Below are positions 25,701-40,643 of a DNA stretch of 64,000 nucleotides, one piece after another; within the stretch, counting starts at the first letter, position 1, and every line of letters begins with the position of its first letter. Source of the stretch: Anaspis maculata (taxonomy: Eukaryota > Arthropoda > Insecta > Coleoptera > Scraptiidae); the NCBI GenBank assembly GCA_949128115.1, contig OX421962.1, positions 62,475,787 through 62,539,786 of the forward strand, read 5' to 3'. A program made the translations under genes and the position numbers. A model generated the notes under the pieces. The model made no database searches, was not told the origin of the DNA, and worked only from the letters and a program-made list of their open reading frames with translations.

Positions 25701-27525
25701 AGAAATATTATTTGATATGTTCCTTGAAATAGACATACGTCATTTGACATTGAAATTTAGTCAAATGTATGAAAATGACGTTCCTGCTTTTGCTCTGAAT
25801 GTTTTCGTATCATTTATTTTTTCTCGAAGCTGTTGCGACCTTTTTAAGGTGAACGACAGTTGACAGATTTTCTAGGATTCTGACCTGAACGTCGCATGAG
25901 AGCAAGCCAACTCTTTGACATTGTCGTCCACTTTATTATGGCCGCAACCGTACATGTATGTAAATAAAACATTTCAAAAACCAAAAAAATGAGCTTTTCT
26001 TGTAATGACCATTTTCTTTCAGGGAATTTTTTTGCAGAAATAACATCTGATATGTTCCTTGAAATCAGACATACTTCATTTGACAATGAAATTGAGTCAA
26101 ATGTATGGAAATGACGTTCCTGCTTTTGCAATGAATGTTTTCGTATCATTTATTTTTTCTCAAAGCCGTTGCGGCCTTTTCAAGGTGAACGACAGTTGAC
26201 AGATTTTCTAGGATTTTGACCTGAACGTCGCATGAGAGCAAGCCAACTCTTTGACATTGTCGTCCACTTCATTATGACCGCAACCGTACATGTATGTAAA
26301 TAAAACATTTCAAAAACCAAAAAAATAAGCTTTTCTTGTATTGACCATTTTTTTTTCAGGGAATTTTTCTGCAGAAATAACATCTGCTATGTTCCTTGAA
26401 ATCAGACATACTTCATTTGACATTGAAATTTAGTCAAATGTATGAAAATGACGTTCCTGCTTTTGCTATGAATGTTTTCGTATCATTTATTTTTTCTCGA
26501 AGCTGTTGCGACCTTTTTAAGGTGAACGACAGTTGACAGATTTTCTTGGATTCTGACCTGAACGTCGCATGAGAGCAAGCCAACTCTTTGACATTGTCGT
26601 CCACTTTATTATGGCCGCAACCGTACATGTATGTAAATAAAACATTTCAAAAACCAAAAAAATGAGCTTTTCTTGTAATGACCATTTTTTTTCAGGGAAT
26701 TTTTTTGCAGAAATAACATCTGATATGTTCCTTGAAATCAGACGTACGTCATTTGACATTGAAATTGAGTCAAATGTATGAAAATGACGTTCCTGCTTTT
26801 GCTATGAATGTTTTCGTATCATTTATTTTTTCTCAAAGCCGTTGCGGCCTTTCTAAGGTGAACGACAGTTGACAGATTCCCTAGGATTCTGACCTGAACG
26901 TCGCATGAGAGCAAGCCAACTCTTTGACATTGTCGTCCACTTTATTATGGCCGCAACCGTACATGTATGTAAATAAAACATTTCAAAAACCAAAAAAATG
27001 AGCTTTTCTTGTAATGACCATTTTTTTTCAGGGAATTTTTTTGCAGAAATAACATCTGATATGTTCCTTGAAATCAGACATACTTCATTTGACAATGAAA
27101 TTGAGTCAAATGTATGGAAATGACGTTCCTGCTTTTGCAATGAATGTTTTCGTATCATTTATTTTTTCTCAAAGCCGTTGCGGCCTTTCTAAGGTGAACG
27201 ACAGTTGACAGATTTTCTAGGATTTTGACCTGAACGTCGCATGAGAGCAAGCCAACTCTTTGACATTGTCGTCCACTTCATTATGGCCGCAACCGTACAT
27301 GTATGTAAATAAAACATTTCAAAAACCAAAAAAATAAGCTTTTCTTGTATTGACCATTTTTTTTTCAGGGAATTTTTCTGCAGAAATAACATCTGCTATG
27401 TTCCTTGAAATCAGACATACTTCATTTGACATTGAAATTTAGTCAAATGTATGAAAATGACGTTCCTGCTTTTGCTATGAATGTTTTCGTATCATTTATT
27501 TTTTCTCGAAGCTGTTGCGACCTTT
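19453..27525. repeat. Long higher-order repeat unit, copy 1 (24 monomers, 8073 bp)
   Basis: Rare variants line up with the region starting at 27526 at an offset of 8073-8074 bp up to about 23826. Examples are CATTATGACCGC near 19544, GATTTTCTTGG near 20487, CAGACGTACG near 20687, ATGGCCCCAACC near 21902, TATATGTATG near 22251 and ATACTTTATTTG near 23384. After that the offset drops to 7402 bp because two monomers (23827-24498) have no counterpart in copy 2. Confidence 0.9.
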
Positions 27526-30500
27526 TTAAGGTGAACGACAGTTGACAGATTTTCTAGGATTTTGACCCGAACGTCGCATGAGAGCAAGCCAACTCTTTGA
27601 CATTGTCGTCCACTTCATTATGACCGCAACCGTACATGTATGTAAATAAAACATTTCAAAAACCAAAAAAATAAGCTTTTCTTGTATTGACCATTTTTTT
27701 TTCAGGGAATTTTTCTGCAGAAATAACATCTGCTATGTTCCTTGAAATCAGACATACTTCATTTGACATTGAAATTCAGTCAAATGTATGAAAATGACGT
27801 TCCTGCTTTTGCTATGAATGTTTTCGTATCATTTATTTTTTCTCGAAGCTGTTGCGACCTTTTTAAGGTGAACGACAGTTGACAGATTTTCTAGGATTCT
27901 GACCTGAACGTCGCATAAGAGCAAGCCAACTCTTTGACATTGTCGTCCACTTTATTATGGCCGCAACCGTACATGTATGTAAATAAAACATTTCAAAAAC
28001 CAAAAAAATGAGCTTTTCTTGTAATGACCATTTTTTTTCAGGGAATTTTTTTGCAGAAATAACATCTGATATGTTCCTTGAAATCAGACATACTTCATTT
28101 GACAATGAAATTGAGTCAAATGTATGGAAATGACGTTCCTGCTTTTGCAATGAATGTTTTCGTATCATTTATTTTTTCTCAAAGCCGTTGCGGCCTTTCT
28201 AAGGTGAACGACAGTTGACAGATTTTCTAGGATTTTGACCTGAACGTCGCATGAGAGCAAGCCAACTCTTTGACATTGTCGTCCACTTCATTATGGCCGC
28301 AACCGTACATGTATGTAAATAAAACATTTCAAAAACCAAAAAAATAAGCTTTTCTTGTATTGACCATTTTTTTTTCAGGGAATTTTTCTGCAGAAATAAC
28401 ATCTGCTATGTTCCTTGAAATCAGACATACTTCATTTGACATTGAAATTTAGTCAAATGTATGAAAATGACGTTCCTGCTTTTGCTATGAATGTTTTCGT
28501 ATCATTTATTTTTTCTCGAAGCTGTTGCGACCTTTTTAAGGTGAACGACAGTTGACAGATTTTCTTGGATTCTGACCTGAACGTCGCATGAGAGCAAGCC
28601 AACTCTTTGACATTGTCGTCCACTTTATTATGGCCGCAACCGTACATGTATGTAAATAAAACATTCCAAAAACCAAAAAAATGAGCTTTTCTTGTAATGA
28701 CCATTTTTTTTCAGGGAATTTTTTTGCAGAAATAACATCTGATATGTTCCTTGAAATCAGACGTACGTCATTTGACATTGAAATTGAGTCAAATGTATGA
28801 AAATGACGTTCCTGCTTTTGCTATGAATGTTTTCGTATCATTTATTTTTTCTCAAAGCTGTTGCGGCCTTTTTAAGGTGAACGACAGTTGACAGATTTTC
28901 TAGGATTCTGACCTGAACGTCGCATGAGAGTAAGCCAACTCTTTGACATTGTCGTCCAATTTATTATGGCCGCAACCGTACATGTATGTAAATAAAACAT
29001 TTCAAAAACCAAAAAAATGAGCTTTTCTTGTAAGGACCATTTTATTTCAGGGAATTTTTTTGCAGAAATAACATCTGATATGTTCCTTGAAATCAGACAT
29101 ACGTCATTTGACATTGAAATTGAGTCAAATGTATGGAAATGACGTTCCTGCTTTTGCTATGAATGTTTTCGTATCATTTATTTTTTCTCAAAGCCGTTGC
29201 GGCCTTTTCAAGGTGAACGACAGTTGACAGATTTTCTAGGATTCTGACCTGAACGTCGCATGAGAGCAAGCCAACTCTTTGACATTGTCGTCCACTTTAT
29301 TATGGCCGCAACCGTACATGTATGTAAATAAAACATTTCAAAAACCAAAAAAATGAGCTTTTCTTGTAATGACCATTTCTTTTCAGGGAAATTTTTTGCA
29401 GAAATAACATCTGATATGTTCCTTGAAATCAGACATACGTCATTTGACATTGAAATTGAGTCAAATGTATGAAAATGACGTTCCTGCTTTTGCTATGAAT
29501 GTTTTCGTATCATTTATTTTTTCTCAAAGCCGTTGCGGCCTTTCTAAGGTGAACGACAGTTGACAGATTTTCTAGGATTCTGACCTGAACGTCGCATGAG
29601 AGTAAGCCAACTCTTTGACATTGTCGTCCACTTTATTATGGCCGCAACCGTACATGTATGTAAATAAAACATTTCAAAAACCAAAAAAATGAGCTTTTCT
29701 TGTAAGGACCATTTTATTTCAGGGAATTTTTTTGCAGAAATAACATCTGATATGTTCCTTGAAATCAGACATACGTCATTTGACATTGAAATTGAGTCAA
29801 ATATATGAAAATGACATTCCCGCTTTTGCTATGAATGTTTTCGTATCATTTATTTTTTCTCAAAGCTGTTGCGGCCTTTTTAAGGTGAACGACAGTTGAC
29901 AGATTTTCTAGGATTCTGACCTGAACGTCGCATGAGAGCAAGCCAACTCTTTGACATTGTCGTTCACTTTATTATGGCCCCAACCGTACATGTATGTGAA
30001 TGAAACATTTCAAAAACCAAAAAATTGAGCTTTTCTTGTAATGACCATTTTTTTTCAGGGAATTTTTTTTGCAGAAATAACATCTGATATGTTTCTTGGA
30101 ATCAGACATACGTCATTTGACATTGAAATTGAGTCAAATGTATGAAAATGACGCTCCTGCTTTTGCTATGAATGTTTTCGTATCATTTATTTTTTCTCAA
30201 AGCTGTTGCGGCCTTTTTAAGGTGAACGACAGTTGACAGATTTTTTAGGATTCTGACCTGAACGTCGCATGAGAGCAAGCCAACTCTTTGACATTGTCGT
30301 CCACTTTATTATGGCCGCAACCGTATATGTATGTGAATAAAACATTTCAAAAACCAAAAAAATGAGCTTTTCTTGTAATGACCATTATTTTTCCAGGGAA
30401 TTTTTTTGCAGAAATAACATCTGATATGTTCCTTGGAATCAGACATACTTCATTTGACATTGAAATTGAGTCAAATGTATGAAAATGACGTTCCTGCTTT

Positions 30501-33500
30501 TGCTATTAATGTTTTCGTATCATTTATTTTTTCTCAAAGCTGTTGCGGCCTTTTCAAGGTGAACGACAGTTGACAGATTTTCTAGGATTCTGACCTGAAC
30601 GTCGCATGAGAGCAAGCCAACTCTTTGACATTGTCGTCCACTTTATTATGGCCGCAACCGTACATGTATGTAAATAAAACATTTCAAAAACCAAAAAAAT
30701 GAGCTTTTCTTGTAATGACCTTTTTTTTTTCAGGGAATTTTTTTTGCAGAAATATTATTTGATATGTTCCTTGAAATAGACATACGTCATTTGACATAGA
30801 AATTTAGTCAAATGTATGAAAATGACGTTTCTGCTTTTGCTATGAATGTTTTCGTATCATTTATTTTTTCTCAAAGCTGTTGCGGCCTTTTTAAGGTGAA
30901 CGACAGTTGACAGATTTTCTAGGATTCTGACCTGAACGTCGCATGAGAGCAAGCCAACTCTTTGACATTGTCGTCCACTTCATTATGGCCGCAACCGTAC
31001 ATGTATGTAAATAAAACATTCCAAAAACCAAAAAAATAAGCTTTTCTTGTATTGACCTTTTTTTTTTCAGGGAATTTTTCTGCAGAAATAACATCTGCTA
31101 TGTTCCTTGAAATCAGACATACTTCATTTGACATTGAAATTTAGTCAAATGTATTAAAATGACGTTCCTGCTTTTGCTCTGAATGTTTTCGTATCATTTA
31201 TTTTTTCTCGAAGCTGTTGCGACCTTTTTAAGGTGAACGACAGTTGACAGATTTTCTAGGATTCTGACCTGAACGTCGCATAAGAGCAAGCCAACTCTTT
31301 GACATTGTCGTCCACTTTATTATGGCCGCAACCGTACATGTATGTAAATAAAATATTTCAAAAACCAAAAAAATGAGCTTTTCTTGTAATGACCATTTTT
31401 TTTCAGGGAATTTTTTTGCAGAAATAACATCTGATATGTTCCTTGAAATCAGACATACTTTATTTGACAATGAAATTGAGTCAAATGTATGGAAATGACG
31501 TTCCTGCTTTTGCAATGAATGTTTTCGTATCATTTATTTTTTCTCAAAGCCGTTGCGGCCTTTCTAAGGTGAACGACAGTTGACAGATTTTCTAGGATTT
31601 TGACCTGAACGTCGCATGAGAGCAAGCCAACTCTTTGACATTGTCGTCCACTTCATTATGGCCGCAACCGTACATGTATGTAAATAAAACATTTCAAAAA
31701 CCAAAAAAATAAGCTTTTCTTGTATTGACCATTTTTTTTCCAGGGAATTTTTCTGCAGAAATAACATCTGCTATGTTCCTTGAAATCAGACATACTTCAT
31801 TTGACATTGAAATTTAGTCAAATGTATGAAAATGACGTTCCTGCTTTTGCTATGAATGTTTTCGTATCATTTATTTTTTCTCGAAGCTGTTGCGACCTTT
31901 TTAAGGTGAACGACAGTTGACAGATTTTCTAGGATTCTGACCTGAACGTCGCATGAGAGCAAGCCAACTCTTTGACATTGTCGTCCACTTTATTATGGCC
32001 GCAACCGTACATGTATGTAAATAAAACATTTCAAAAACCAAAAAAATGAGCTTTTCTTGTAATGACCATTCTTTTTCAGGGAATTTTTTTTGCAGAAATA
32101 ACATTTGATATGTTCCTTGGAATAGACATACGTCATTTGACATTGAAATTTAGTCAAATGTATGAAAATGACGTTTCTGCTTTTGCTATGAATGTTTTCG
32201 TATCATTTATTTTTTCTCAAAGCTGTTGCGACCTTTTTAAGGTGAACGACAGTTGACAGAGTTTCTAGGATTCTGACCTGAACGTCGCATGAGAGCAAGC
32301 CAACTCTTTGACATCGTCGACCACTTTATTATGGCCGCAACCGTACATGTATGTAAATAAAACATTTCAAAAACCAAAAAAATGAGCTTTTATTGTGATG
32401 ACCATTTCTTTTCAGGGAATTTTTTTGCAGAAATAACATCTGATAGGTTCCTTGAAATCAGACATACGTCGTTTGACATTGAAATTGAGTCAAATGTATG
32501 AAAATGACGTTCCTGCTTTTGCTATGAATGTTTTCGTATCATTTATTTTTTCTCAAAGCTGTTGCGACCTTTTTAAGGTGAACGACAGTTGACAGATTTT
32601 CTAGGATTCTGACCTGAACGTCGCATGAGAGCAGGCCAACTCTTTGACATTGTCGTCCACTTTATTATGGCCGCAACCGTACATGTATGTAAATAAAACA
32701 TTTCAAAAACCAAAAAAATGAGCTTTTCTTGTAATGACCATTCTTTTTCAGGGAATTTTTTTTGCAGAAATAACATTTGATATGTTCCTTGGAATAGACA
32801 TACGTCATTTGACATTGAAATTTAGTCAAATGTATGAAAATGACGTTTCTGCTTTTGCTATGAATGTTTTCGTATCATTTATTTTTTCTCAAAGCTGTTG
32901 CGGCCTTTTTAAGGTGATCGACAGTTGACAGATTTTCTAGGATCCTGACCTGAACGTCGCATGAGAGCAAGCCAACTCTTTGACATTGTCGTCCACTTTA
33001 TTATGGCCGCAACCGTACATGTATGTAAATAAAACATTTCAAAAACCAAAAAAATGAGCTTTTCTTGTAATGACCATTTTTTTTTCAGGGAATTTTTTTT
33101 GCAGAAATATTATTTGATATGTTCCTTGAAATAGACATACGTCATTTGACATTGAAATTTAGTCAAATGTATGAAAATGACGTTCCTGCTTTTGCTCTGA
33201 ATGTTTTCGTATCATTTATTTTTTCTCGAAGCTGTTGCGACCTTTTTAAGGTGAACGACAGTTGACAGATTTTCTAGGATTCTGACCTGAACGTCGCATG
33301 AGAGCAAGCCAACTCTTTGACATTGTCGTCCACTTTATTATGGCCGCAACCGTACATGTATGTAAATAAAACATTTCAAAAACCAAAAAAATGAGCTTTT
33401 CTTGTAATGACCATTTTCTTTCAGGGAATTTTTTTGCAGAAATAACATCTGATATGTTCCTTGAAATCAGACATACTTCATTTGACAATGAAATTGAGTC

Positions 33501-34926
33501 AAATGTATGGAAATGACGTTCCTGCTTTTGCAATGAATGTTTTCGTATCATTTATTTTTTCTCAAAGCCGTTGCGGCCTTTTCAAGGTGAACGACAGTTG
33601 ACAGATTTTCTAGGATTTTGACCTGAACGTCGCATGAGAGCAAGCCAACTCTTTGACATTGTCGTCCACTTCATTATGACCGCAACCGTACATGTATGTA
33701 AATAAAACATTTCAAAAACCAAAAAAATAAGCTTTTCTTGTATTGACCATTTTTTTTTCAGGGAATTTTTCTGCAGAAATAACATCTGCTATGTTCCTTG
33801 AAATCAGACATACTTCATTTGACATTTTATTTAGTCAAATGTATGAAAATGACGTTCCTGCTTTTGCTATGAATGTTTTCGTATCATTTATTTTTTCTCG
33901 AAGCTGTTGCGACCTTTTTAAGGTGAACGACAGTTGACAGATTTTCTTGGATTCTGACCTGAACGTCGCATGAGAGCAAGCCAACTCTTTGACATTGTCG
34001 TCCACTTTATTATGGCCGCAACCGTACATGTATGTAAATAAAACATTTCAAAAACCAAAAAAATGAGCTTTTCTTGTAATGACCATTTTTTTTCAGGGAA
34101 TTTTTTTGCAGAAATAACATCTGATATGTTCCTTGAAATCAGACGTACGTCATTTGACATTGAAATTGAGTCAAATGTATGAAAATGACGTTCCTGCTTT
34201 TGCTATGAATGTTTTCGTATCATTTATTTTTTCTCAAAGCCGTTGCGGCCTTTCTAAGGTGAACGACAGTTGACAGATTCCCTAGGATTCTGACCTGAAC
34301 GTCGCATGAGAGCAAGCCAACTCTTTGACATTGTCGTCCACTTTATTATGGCCGCAACCGTACATGTATGTAAATAAAACATTTCAAAAACCAAAAAAAT
34401 GAGCTTTTCTTGTGATGACCATTTTTTTTCAGGGAATTTTTTTGCAGAAATAACATCTGATATGTTCCTTGAAATCAGACATACTTCATTTGACAATGAA
34501 ATTGAGTCAAATGTATGGAAATGACGTTCCTGCTTTTGCAATGAATGTTTTCGTATCATTTATTTTTTCTCAAAGCCGTTGCGGCCTTTCTAAGGTGAAC
34601 GACAGTTGACAGATTTTCTAGGATTTTGACCTGAACGTCGCATGAGAGCAAGCCAACTCTTTGACATTGTCGTCCACTTCATTATGGCCGCAACCGTACA
34701 TGTATGTAAATAAAACATTTCAAAAACCAAAAAAATAAGCTTTTCTTGTATTGACCATTTTTTTTTCAGGGAATTTTTCTGCAGAAATAACATCTGCTAT
34801 GTTCCTTGAAATCAGACATACTTCATTTGACATTGAAATTTAGTCAAATGTATGAAAATGACGTTCCTGCTTTTGCTATGAATGTTTTCGTATCATTTAT
34901 TTTTTCTCGAAGCTGTTGCGACCTTT
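27526..34926. repeat. Long higher-order repeat unit, copy 2 (22 monomers, 7401 bp)
   Basis: Directly abuts copy 1 (19453-27525) and repeats its variant order, minus a two-monomer segment. Small private differences exist, for example GTGAATAAAAC near 30334 where copy 1 has GTAAATAAAAC, and GACATAGAAA near 30795. The copies have therefore diverged slightly. Confidence 0.9.
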
Positions 34927-37900
34927 TTAAGGTGAACGACAGTTGACAGATTTTCTTGGATTCTGACCTGAACGTCGCATGAGAGCAAGCCAACTCTTTG
35001 TCATTGTCGTCCACTTTATTATGGCCGCAACCGTACATGTATGTAAATAAAACATTTCAAAAACCAAAAAAATGAGCTTTTCTTGTAATGACCATTTTTT
35101 TTCAGGGAATTTTTTTGCAGAAATAACATCTGATATGTTCCTTGAAATCAGACGTACGTCATTTGACATTGAAATTGAGTCAAATGTATGAAAATGACGT
35201 TCCTGCTTTTGCTATGAATGTTTTCGTATCATTTATTTTTTCTCAAAGCCGTTGCGGCCTTTCTAAGGTGAACGACAGTTGACAGATTCCCTAGGATTCT
35301 GACCTGAACGTCGCATGAGAGCAAGCCAACTCTTTGACATTGTCGTCCACTTTATTATGGCCGCAACCGTACATGTATGTAAATAAAACATTTCAAAAAC
35401 CAAAAAAATTAGCTTTTCTTGTGATGACCGATTTTTTCAGGGAATTTTTTTGCAGAAATAACATCTGATATGTTTCTTGGAATCAGACATACGTCATTTG
35501 ACATTGAAATTGAGTCAAATGTATGAAAATGACGTTCCTGCTTTTGCTATGGATGTTTTCGTATCATTTATTTTTTCTCAAAGCTGTTGCGGCCTTTTTA
35601 AGGTGAACGACAGTTGACAGATTTTCTAGGATTCTGACCTGAACGTCGCATGAGAGTGAGCCAACTCTTTGACATTGTCGTCCACTTTATTATGGCCGCA
35701 ACCGTACATGTATGTAAATAAAACATTTCAAAAACCAAAAAAATGAGCTTTTCTTGTAAGGACCATTTTATTTCAGGGAATTTTTTTGCAGAAATAACAT
35801 CTGATATGTTCCTTGAAATCAGACATACGTCATTTGACATTGAAATTGAGTCAAATGTATGAAAATGACGTTCCTGCTTTTGCTATGAATGTTTTCGTAT
35901 CATTTATTTTTTCTCAAAGCCGTTGCGGCCTTTTCAAGGTGAACGACAGTTGACAGATTTTCTAGGATTCTGACCTGAACGTCGCATGAGAGCAAGCCAA
36001 CTCTTTGACATTGTCGTCCACTTTATTATGGCCGCAACCGTACATGTATGTAAATAAAACATTTCAAAAACCAAAAAAATGAGCTTTTCTTGTAATGACC
36101 ATTTCTTTTCAGGGAAATTTTTTGCAGAAATAACATCTGATATGTTCCTTGAAATCAGACATACGTCATTTGACATTGAAATTGAGTCAAATGTATGAAA
36201 ATGACGTTCCTGCTTTTGCTATGAATGTTTTCGTATCATTTATTTTCTCTCAAAGCCGTTGCGGCCTTTCTAAGGTGAACGACAGTTGACAGATTTTCTA
36301 GGATTCTGACCTGAACGTCGCATGAGAGTAAGCCAACTCTTTGACATTGTCGTCCACTTTATTATGGCCGCAACCGTACATGTATGTAAATAAAACATTC
36401 CAAAAACCAAAAAAATGAGCTTTTCTTGTAAGGACCATTCTATTTCAGGGAATTTTTTTGCAGAAATAACATCTGATATGTTCCTTGAAATCAGACATAC
36501 TTCATTTGACAATGAAATTGAGTCAAATGTATGGAAATGACGTTCCTGCTTTTGCAATGAATGTTTTCGTATCATTTATTTTTTCTCAAAGCCGTTGCGG
36601 CCTTTCTAAGGTGAACGACAGTTGACAGATTTTCTAGGATTTTGACCTGAACGTCGCATGAGAGCAAGCCAACTCTTTGACATTGTCGTCCACTTCATTA
36701 TGGCCGCAACCGTACATGTATGTAAATAAAACATTTCAAAAACCAAAAAAATAAGCTTTTCTTGTATTGACCATTTTTTTTTCAGGGAATTTTTCTGCAG
36801 AAATAACATCTGCTATGTTCCTTGAAATCAGACATACTTCATTTGACATTGAAATTTAGTCAAATGTATGAAAATGACGTTCCTGCTTTTGCTATGAATG
36901 TTTTCGTATCATTTATTTTTTCTCGAAGCTGTTGCGACCTTTTTAAGGTGAACGACAGTTGACAGATTTTCTTGGATTCTGACCTGAACGTCGCATGAGA
37001 GCAAGCCAACTCTTTGACATTGTCGTCCACTTTATTATGGCCGCAACCGTACATGTATGTAAATAAAACATTTCAAAAACCAAAAAAATGAGCTTTTCTT
37101 GTAATGACCATTTTTTTTCAGGGAATTTTTTTGCAGAAATAACATCTGATATGTTCCTTGAAATCAGACATACGTCATTTGACATTGAAATTGAGTCAAA
37201 TGTATGAAAATGACGTTCCTGCTTTTGCTATGAATGTTTTCGTATCATTTATTTTTTCTCAAAGCCGTTGCGGCCTTTCTAAGGTGAACGACAGTTGACA
37301 GATTCCCTAGGATTCTGACCGGAACGTCGCATGAGAGCAAGCCAACTCTTTGACATTGTCGTCCACTTTATTATGGCCGCAACCGTACATGTATGTAAAT
37401 AAAACATTTCAAAAACCAAAAAAATGAGCTTTTCTTGTAATGACCATTTTTTTTCAGGGAATTTTTTTGCAGAAATAACATCTGATATGTTCCTTGAAAT
37501 CAGACGTACGTCATTTGACATTGAAATTGAGTCAAATGTATGAAAATGACGTTCCTGCTTTTGCTATGAATGTTTTCGTATCATTTATTTTTTCTCAAAG
37601 CCGTTGCGGCCTTTCTAAGGTGAACGACAGTTGACAGATTCCCTAGGATTCTGACCTGAACGTCGCATGAGAGCAAGCCAACTCTTTGACATTGTCGTCC
37701 ACTTTATTATGGCCGCAACCGTACATGTATGTAAATAAAACATTTCAAAAACCAAAAAAATTAGCTTTTCTTGTGATGACCGATTTTTTCAGGGAATTTT
37801 TTTGCAGAAATAACATCTGATATGTTTCTTGGAATCAGACATACGTCATTTGACATTGAAATTGAGTCAAATGTATGAAAATGACGTTCCTGCTTTTGCT

Positions 37901-38832
37901 ATGAATGTTTTCGTATCATTTATTTTTTCTCAAAGCTGTTGCGGCCTTTTTAAGGTGAACGACAGTTGACAGATTTTCTAGGATTCTGACCTGAACGTCG
38001 CATGAGAGTGAGCCAACTCTTTGACATTGTCGTCCACTTTATTATGGCCGCAACCGTACATGTATGTAAATAAAACATTTCAAAAACCAAAAAAATGAGC
38101 TTTTCTTGTAAGGACCATTTTATTTCAGGGAATTTTTTTGCAGAAATAACATCTGATATGTTCCTTGAAATCAGACATACGTCATTTGACATTGAAATTG
38201 GGTCAAATGTATGAAAATGACGTTCCTGCTTTTGCTATGAATGTTTTCGTATCATTTATTTTTTCTCAAAGCCGTTGCGGCCTTTTCAAGGTGAACGACA
38301 GTTGACAGATTTTCTAGGATTCTGACCTGAACGTCGCATGAGAGCAAGCCAACTCTTTGACATTGTCGTCCACTTTATTATGGCCGCAACCGTACATGTA
38401 TGTAAATAAAACATTTCAAAAACCAAAAAAATGAGCTTTTCTTGTAATGACCATTTCTTTTCAGGGAAATTTTTTGCAGAAATAACATCTGATATGTTCC
38501 TTGAAATCAGACATACGTCATTTGACATTGAAATTGAGTCAAATGTATGAAAATGACGTTCCTGCTTTTGCTATGAATGTTTTCGTATCATTTATTTTTT
38601 CTCAAAGCCGTTGCGGCCTTTCTAAGGTGAACGACAGTTGACAGATTTTCTAGGATTCTGACCTGAACGTCGCATGAGAGTAAGCCAACTCTTTGACATT
38701 GTCGTCCACTTTATTATGGCCGCAACCGTACATGTATGTAAATAAAACATTCCAAAAACCAAAAAAATGAGCTTTTCTTGTAAGGACCATTCTATTTCAG
38801 GGAATTTTTTTGCAGAAATAACATCTGATATG
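34927..38832. repeat. 2352-bp (7-monomer) tandem higher-order repeat
   Basis: Variants at 34927 to about 36480 recur at 37279 to about 38832 at a constant 2352-bp offset. They include CAGACGTACG, the short CCGATTTTTTCAGGG monomer, GAGAGTGAGCC (near 35653 and 38005), the GGGAAATTTT monomer and GGACCATTCTATTTCAG. This is a shorter higher-order period than in the neighbouring 8-kb units. Confidence 0.85.
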
Positions 38833-38959
38833 TTCCTTGAAATCAGACATACGTCATTTGACATTGAAATTGAGTCAAATGTATGAAAATGACATTCCCG
38901 CTTTTGCTATGAATGTTTTCGTATCATTTATTTTTCCTCAAAGCTGTTGCGGCCTTTTT

Positions 38960-39970
38960 AAGGTGAACGACAGTTGACAGATTTTCTAGGATTCTGACCT
39001 GAACGTCGCATGAGAGCAAGCCAACTCTTTGACATTGTCGTTCACTTTATTATGGCCCCAACCGTACATGTATGTGAATGAAACATTTCAAAAACCAAAA
39101 AATTGAGCTTTTCTTGTAATGACCATTTTTTTTCAGGGAATTTTTTTTGCAGAAATAACATCTGATATGTTTCTTGGAATCAGACATACGTCATTTGACA
39201 TTGAAATTGAGTCAAATGTATGAAAATGACGTTCCTGCTTTTGCTATGAATGTTTTCGTATCATTTATTTTTTCTCAAAGTTGTTGCGGCCTTTTTAAGG
39301 TGAACGACAGTTGACAGATTTTCTAGGATTCTGACCTGAACGTCGCATGAGAGCAAGCCAACTCTTTGACATTGTCGTTCACTTTATTATGGCCCCAACC
39401 GTACATGTATGTGAATGAAACATTTCAAAAACCAAAAAATTGAGCTTTTCTTGTAATGACCATTTTTTTTCAGGGAATTTTTTTTGCAGAAATAACATCT
39501 GATATGTTTCTTGGAATCAGACATACGTCATTTGACATTGAAATTGAGTCAAATGTATGAAAATGACGTTCCTGCTTTTGCTATGAATGTTTTCGTATCA
39601 TTTATTTTTTCTCAAAGTTGTTGCGGCCTTTTTAAGGTGAACGACAGTTGACAGATTTTCTAGGATTCTGACCTGAACGTCGCATGAGAGCAAGCCAACT
39701 CTTTGACATTGTCGTTCACTTTATTATGGCCCCAACCGTACATGTATGTGAATGAAACATTTCAAAAACCAAAAAATTGAGCTTTTCTTGTAATGACCAT
39801 TTTTTTTCAGGGAATTTTTTTTGCAGAAATAACATCTGATATGTTTCTTGGAATCAGACATACGTCATTTGACATTGAAATTGAGTCAAATGTATGAAAA
39901 TGACGTTCCTGCTTTTGCTATGAATGTTTTCGTATCATTTATTTTTTCTCAAAGCCGTTGCGGCCTTTCT
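38960..39970. repeat. Triplicated 337-bp monomer family (GGCCCCAACC / GAATGAAAC)
   Basis: Three consecutive monomers starting near 38960, 39297 and 39634 share GTTCACTTTATTATGGCCCCAACC-type changes, GTGAATGAAAC in place of GTAAATAAAAC, and AAAAAATTGAGC. They look virtually identical. A further copy starts near 40307, after one monomer of another family. The family is otherwise single in each higher-order unit (near 21807, 29881, 49723 and 58850). Confidence 0.85.
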
Positions 39971-40643
39971 AAGGTGAACGACAGTTGACAGATTTTCTAG
40001 GATTCTGACCTGAACGTCGCATGAGAGTAAGCCAACTCTTTGACATTGTCGTCCACTTTATTATGGCCGCAACCGTACATGTATGTAAATAAAACATTCC
40101 AAAAACCAAAAAAATGAGCTTTTCTTGTAAGGACCATTCTATTTCAGGGAATTTTTTTGCAGAAATAACATCTGATATGTTCCTTGAAATCAGACATACG
40201 TCATTTGACATTGAAATTGAGTCAAATGTATGAAAATGACATTCCCGCTTTTGCTATGAATGTTTTCGTATCATTTATTTTTCCTCAAAGCTGTTGCGGC
40301 CTTTTTAAGGTGAACGACAGTTGACAGATTTTCTAGGATTCTGACCTGAACGTCGCATGAGAGCAAGCCAACTCTTTGACATTGTCGTTCACTTTATTAT
40401 GGCCCCAACCGTACATGTATGTGAATGAAACATTTCAAAAACCAAAAAATTGAGCTTTTCTTGTAATGACCATTTTTTTTCAGGGAATTTTTTTTGCAGA
40501 AATAACATCTGATATGTTTCTTGGAATCAGACATACGTCATTTGACATTGAAATTGAGTCAAATGTATGAAAATGACGTTCCTGCTTTTGCTATGAATGT
40601 TTTCGTATCATTTATTTTTTCTCAAAGCTGTTGCGACCTTTTT

